From Strix aluco (Eukaryota > Chordata > Aves > Strigiformes > Strigidae): a stretch of 64,000 nucleotides of DNA. The DNA lies in assembly GCF_031877795.1 (NCBI RefSeq), contig NC_133946.1, positions 12,623,144 through 12,687,143 on the forward strand. The letters run 5' to 3'. The notes under the pieces are model-generated. The model was given only the letters and a program-made list of their open reading frames with translations. It ran no database searches and was not told the origin of the DNA. The translations under genes were made by a program, and so were the position numbers. Positions 60,501 through 64,000 of this stretch are shown piece by piece. Numbering within the stretch: position 1 is the stretch's first letter; every line of letters starts with the position of its first letter.

Positions 60501-61180
60501 GTAGGTGACTTTATCTGAAGGATTGTTTCTTCCCACTCATTTTGTTCATCATAATATATCTTCCTAAGAGTGAATTAATAATTTAACTAATCTAGTGCTA
60601 AACACTCTAGTTTTGTAATTGGCATATTTCTGCAAATATTTTTTAATCTAGTTAGGAAACAATCTGTATTTTTCCTTTATGAATTTGAATAAAACCCGTT
60701 TGTAGAGAGACAGCTTGAAATCTGCAGAGTCTAAAGAGCAGAGATTATTTTCTTAGTCTTCTATGTTTGAGTTGGTGTTAAAAATATTAAAAATGGCATA
60801 AAAACCAATCCTTTTGATAAGGGGTTTTTGTATTTGAATTTTGTATTTACACCCCTCTTTTAAAAAGAAAAAATTGTAAGGCAACGAAGTCTGAAATTTT
60901 TGGTGTTAAAAGTTGGATGACAATTTTATGATTTTTTTTTTTTCATTTTTCGTCCTAACAAGCTGTTTTGTCTTCCTTTGCTCTCCTACCTTTCTAACTC
61001 CCTGCTCCAGGTGTGGCACCACCATCTTTTGTAGCCATTAAGGCAGGAACGACGCTGTACCAACTTACAACAGCAGGGGAAGCTGTTTCCTGGAACTCTG
61101 TTTTTGTTCTCATGATTCTAGCCATCCTCTCCATCCTACCAGCTGTCTTCCAGAAGAAACTGAAACAGAAGTTTGAATAA
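51569..61180 (+). CDS. TMEM41B: TMEM41B, ER VTT/DedA-domain lipid scramblase
   Basis: Seven exons: 51569-51650, 53248-53365, 54487-54615, 56337-56430, 57281-57385, 60002-60140 and 61011-61180. They sum to 837 nt, 278 residues (human 291; the missing residues are in the variable N-terminus). The first hydrophobic segment is at about 40-59 (SLLILVSIFLSAAFLMFLVY). A conserved SEEER...PRDMDDAKALGKVLSKYKD stretch leads to the VTT (DedA/SNARE-associated) domain. Its re-entrant signature FLRITPFLPNW includes Arg192 and Pro195/Pro198. The C-terminus is a basic KKLKQKFE, a dilysine-like ER signal. In mammals the protein scrambles phospholipids in the ER membrane. It works with VMP1 in autophagosome formation, lipid mobilisation and lipoprotein export, and several viruses depend on it as a host factor. 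The start is chosen because the frame opens at the first ATG in the CpG island (GTCATGGCG) and splices in phase into the conserved exon 2. The exon 3 donor is the weaker GTATCC, confirmed by the YVFLQTFAIPG join. Confidence 0.96.
51651..53247 (+). other. TMEM41B: TMEM41B intron 1
   Basis: A 1.6-kb intron that leaves the CpG island at about 51,950 and becomes AT-rich, with T-rich runs (52,007-52,052) and a polypyrimidine tract before the acceptor at 53,246. No other gene was recognised. Confidence 0.75.
57399..58100 (-). mobile_element. CR1 LINE, 5'-truncated, in TMEM41B intron 5
   Basis: About 700 bp of CR1 in the - orientation, antisense to TMEM41B. Reading on the + strand it begins with the complement of the CR1 3' tail (ATCACAGAATG, GGGTTGGAAGGGACC, AAAGATCATCTAGTTCCA). 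It ends within the reverse transcriptase C-terminal region near 58,100. On the - strand a 114-codon frame (57,634-57,978) keeps RT motifs such as LVRPHLQCCVQLWDP, EDRLRELGVFSLEKRRLW and FQYLRGA. The copy starts only 13 bases after the last base of exon 5. Confidence 0.93.
58101..60001 (+). other. TMEM41B: Remainder of TMEM41B intron 5
   Basis: AT-rich intronic sequence with no recognisable gene. A C13-T-C6 tract at 59,892-59,911 lies about 90 bases before the exon 6 acceptor, followed by a T-rich polypyrimidine tract. The C run could form an i-motif or slip during replication. Confidence 0.65.
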
Positions 61181-63835
61181 GGATCAGACTGGACCAGAAT
61201 TTCCCATACTTCATCTCAGGATCAGCACTTCTGATATTTGTATATTTGCTTTTCTATTGGATCTTAAGCAGTTAAAGGGGAGGCCTGTAATTGATAAGAA
61301 TGTCTTTGAAAGAGCACGTGGCCTAAAATTGAAGGAACTGTGTTCAGAAATGTACTGCATATAGTTTTGTAACCAAACCATCAGTGTTTTACTTTGGGAG
61401 GGTGTGTGTGTGGCCTTCAGGATGAGGGAAGTGAAAACACAGATGTAACATTTTGCTCTGATTATGTGCAGAGCAAAAATTGTCATGTAGACAAACTACA
61501 GATAATGCTTTCTAAAACTTGCAGGAAAAAGCCCTTAATTATTCAGTCCCATTTTGTAACATTCGCTGTAGGCTTGCATGTGATCTGGTCTGAATACATT
61601 TCTCCTCAACAATACTTCTCTTTTTTCGCCTTTGGGAGTTCCAAAATAATAGCATAATATAATAATGGTGCTCACTCAGAAAGAAAGGGTTTTTGCAGTA
61701 CTTTAACTACAATGATATTCTCATCCTGATTGTTTACTTCTATTTATTAGTGCTGTGTGGATTTAAATACTTGAATCTACATCTGCTTTACTAACTGGAT
61801 TAACAAAGGCAAAGTGTCACATCATTCCTTCTTGTACTCTGTAGTTTTATTCTGGGAGAGGATACAGGAGGGGAGAGAGCAGGTTAGACTTTTCATCGTG
61901 GCTGGCTGATGATTCTGAAGTTCTAATTTTGATTTTTTTTTTTTAATGTTGATTATTTTGCCAGTATTTCACTTGTATAGATTTATCCTGCCAATTTAAG
62001 AAAATGGTCATATGACTATATACAACTTTCAGTTCTCAAGTGATTTAAAAATGTTTAGCTTTAAGCAGTGTAATCTTACCATTTCTCAAGCAATATGTAA
62101 AGAGTATGAAATTTTCCATTGCAGCTCGATTAGCTAGAAGGAATGTCAGGTACACAGATTGGTGCAGTTCTTATTGAAGAGCTGATTCCAAATAATGTTC
62201 AAAGCATCACGTAACAGAAGGCTCTTGTGTCAGTGTATATAAAATTGAAAAGATGATTCCATTGTCTTAAGTCAGTAGCTGGCAATAGGCAACCAGCTAT
62301 GATTTGCCTTTAGGTAGAAGCACATATATTCACTCAATAAGGTATATGATACCTCCTCTTGTATGCTTTATAACTGTTGTAGTTTGTTGTATTGTCAGTG
62401 GAATCCCATAAAACGAGGCCCTGGTCATCAAGGAACTGGGGTGTGCATTTAAGTTTTATCCTACTGAAACCAGTGCTAGTTATATGCTTTAAGTTGGTGC
62501 CCCTGAAGTATCTTGCTGAAATGGGAGTTGACACATTAGCATGTTCTCCAACTGAAGGGTTTATTTGTCTGTATCCTCATCTTAACTCATCGTAGGATAG
62601 ATCATTGAGATGTAACAGAACAGTTCCATGAATGTGATAATGTGAAAGGTACTGGTACCTTTAAAGGGTTTTGTTCTTTTCTAACATAACGTTAAGTGAC
62701 TCCTTCACTTCATCACAGTATTACATGTAAATAGATAGTAAATATTGTTGATACACTATTTGTCTTTTATTTAAATCCAGGTTGCACAGTAAGTGGTATT
62801 TTTTTACATTGGTAAAGGAATTCATATCACTTCTGTTTGCAAGTTTATTGTACAATCATTTAGCTTCAGCATTTGTTTTGTTGCTTAGAATTTACTCTAA
62901 AAGTGTACTTCATTGGCATTTAAAACTGAACAGTGATTATTTTTATTGCTGCAGTTCTAATTTCAGAGGTCATCTACCCAGGGGATTTATTCCCTAGTAA
63001 ACTTGAGTGTAAATTTAGCTCTTGTGAGCAAGCATCCCCTGGACTGTCAGTGTGAAGTTGCTGTAGATTTACAGCCTACTCTTCTGCATAGTTGATTTTT
63101 CATGCAGATGAACTCTCAGAATAAATTACCTACTACTTATTGTCCTCTTCTCAAAATTTGTCTCAATTTCTGGTCAATAACAGATGCTGTTGTAAAATCC
63201 CTTTTATGCCATGTAAACCCAATGTTTTGGTGGAACCTTGACACTGAAGAAGGAACTGAACTATGTTTCAGTTTAATGTGAATCGTGCTACCACTTGACA
63301 TTTTCACTGAGTTATATTTCACTCTGTAGATGGGAGCAGTCTGTGTTACTGAAAAACCTGTTGTGTTTCAGCCGTAGACGGGGTTCCCATCACACTGGCT
63401 AAAAGCCTTAAGACCTTGAAAAGGTTGAAAATAAGGTTCTTCCCTTTTGTAAAATCCTAGCGTTTTTTTAACCTGTCTCTTCTGTGTTTATCTTCAGCAG
63501 CCAATGGTCTCAGGCAGTTTCCTACCCTGGGAGGACGATTTCTGAGGGTTGTGAAAAAGGCAAAAAAGCACTGTGCTGTGGAACACTGTACTAGCCTACT
63601 CTTTCCTTTAGGGAATCCAGCAAGTGATCCAAGAGATAGCCATAACATTTTGACAGGAAAACTGGCTACCATGAAACAAACCAGGAAATTGGGAAGATGT
63701 GGCTTTGTTCTTAATTGCAAGGAATTCTGAACTGTTAGGTGACTTGTCTTTTGGAATTTTTTGCCATATTCTGCATGACATCCTTACTAAATGTCTCTTG
63801 CCATTTGATAATAAAGCTATTGTATAAAACATGAA
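61181..63835 (+). other. TMEM41B: TMEM41B 3' UTR (inferred)
   Basis: About 2.65 kb of AT-rich sequence after the stop codon without a meaningful coding frame. It ends at a strong AATAAA (63,810). An earlier AATAAA at 63,119-63,124 could produce a slightly shorter transcript. T-rich runs (61,928-61,945 and others) and ATTTA motifs may bear on message stability. The extent is inferred from signals. Confidence 0.65.
63810..63815 (+). promoter_or_regulatory. TMEM41B: TMEM41B poly(A) signal
   Basis: AATAAA followed about 25-35 bases later by TTGTATTTTTGAGT, a good U/GU-rich downstream element. The last 150 bases of the window beyond it hold nothing recognisable. Confidence 0.7.
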
Positions 63836-64000
63836 ACATTGTATTTTTGAGTACAATGAAGCATGCTGAACTTCCCACTAAGCTTAACTTTTTATTAACC
63901 TGTTTAAAAGGGATGAGTTCTTCTTAAATGGTATTTTTAATGACTGATTAAAAATTAAACTGAGCTGATTACATCTGTAGATGAGATTCATTCTGTTTCT

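Overview
This window is vertebrate nuclear DNA, almost certainly from a bird. Two kinds of repeat point to birds: 3' ends of CR1 LINEs (about 7.8-8.7 kb and 57.4-58.1 kb), and a retroviral LTR family familiar from avian genomes (41.4-41.7 kb and 43.6-44.2 kb). The genes are recognisable orthologues of mammalian ones, with GT-AG introns, CpG-island promoters and AATAAA poly(A) signals. The species cannot be fixed from the sequence alone.

Layout, left to right. 1-10.3 kb is intron or 5' flank of ZFP91. From 10,274 to 16,730, nine exons encode the C-terminal 443 or so residues of ZFP91 (+ strand), followed by a long 3' UTR ending near 19.7 kb. A two-exon CNTF gene (+) lies at 20,845-21,737. DTX4 (+, nine exons, 619 aa) spans 26,966-34,924. 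It has a very GC-rich promoter with a 17-bp-class minisatellite, a full CRE palindrome and a GGGGCC hexanucleotide tract. MPEG1 (perforin-2) lies convergently on the - strand as one uninterrupted 720-codon frame (37,902-40,064). About 11 kb without a recognisable gene follows and carries LTR remnants. The right third is TMEM41B (+, seven exons, 278 aa, 51,569-61,180) with a CpG-island promoter and a 3' UTR to about 63.83 kb.

The order ZFP91-CNTF-DTX4-MPEG1 matches human 11q12. The GLYAT and FAM111 genes that separate CNTF from DTX4 in human are not seen here. TMEM41B, which lies on 11p in human, follows MPEG1 directly. The genes do not form a pathway. ZFP91 and DTX4 are ubiquitin ligases linked to NF-kB/innate and Notch signalling, CNTF is a neurotrophic cytokine, MPEG1 is a phagocyte pore-former, and TMEM41B is an ER lipid scramblase used in autophagy.

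Base composition changes strongly: very GC-rich from about 19 to 42 kb, AT-rich from about 43 kb onward except for the TMEM41B CpG island. All exon joins given here were checked by reading frame: ZFP91 1331 nt in a consistent phase, CNTF 588, DTX4 1860, TMEM41B 837. I found no undescribed multi-gene system. The points most worth following are the DTX4 promoter repeats, the fold-back LTR, the CR1 insertion beside a TMEM41B splice donor and the repeated motif in the TMEM41B promoter.
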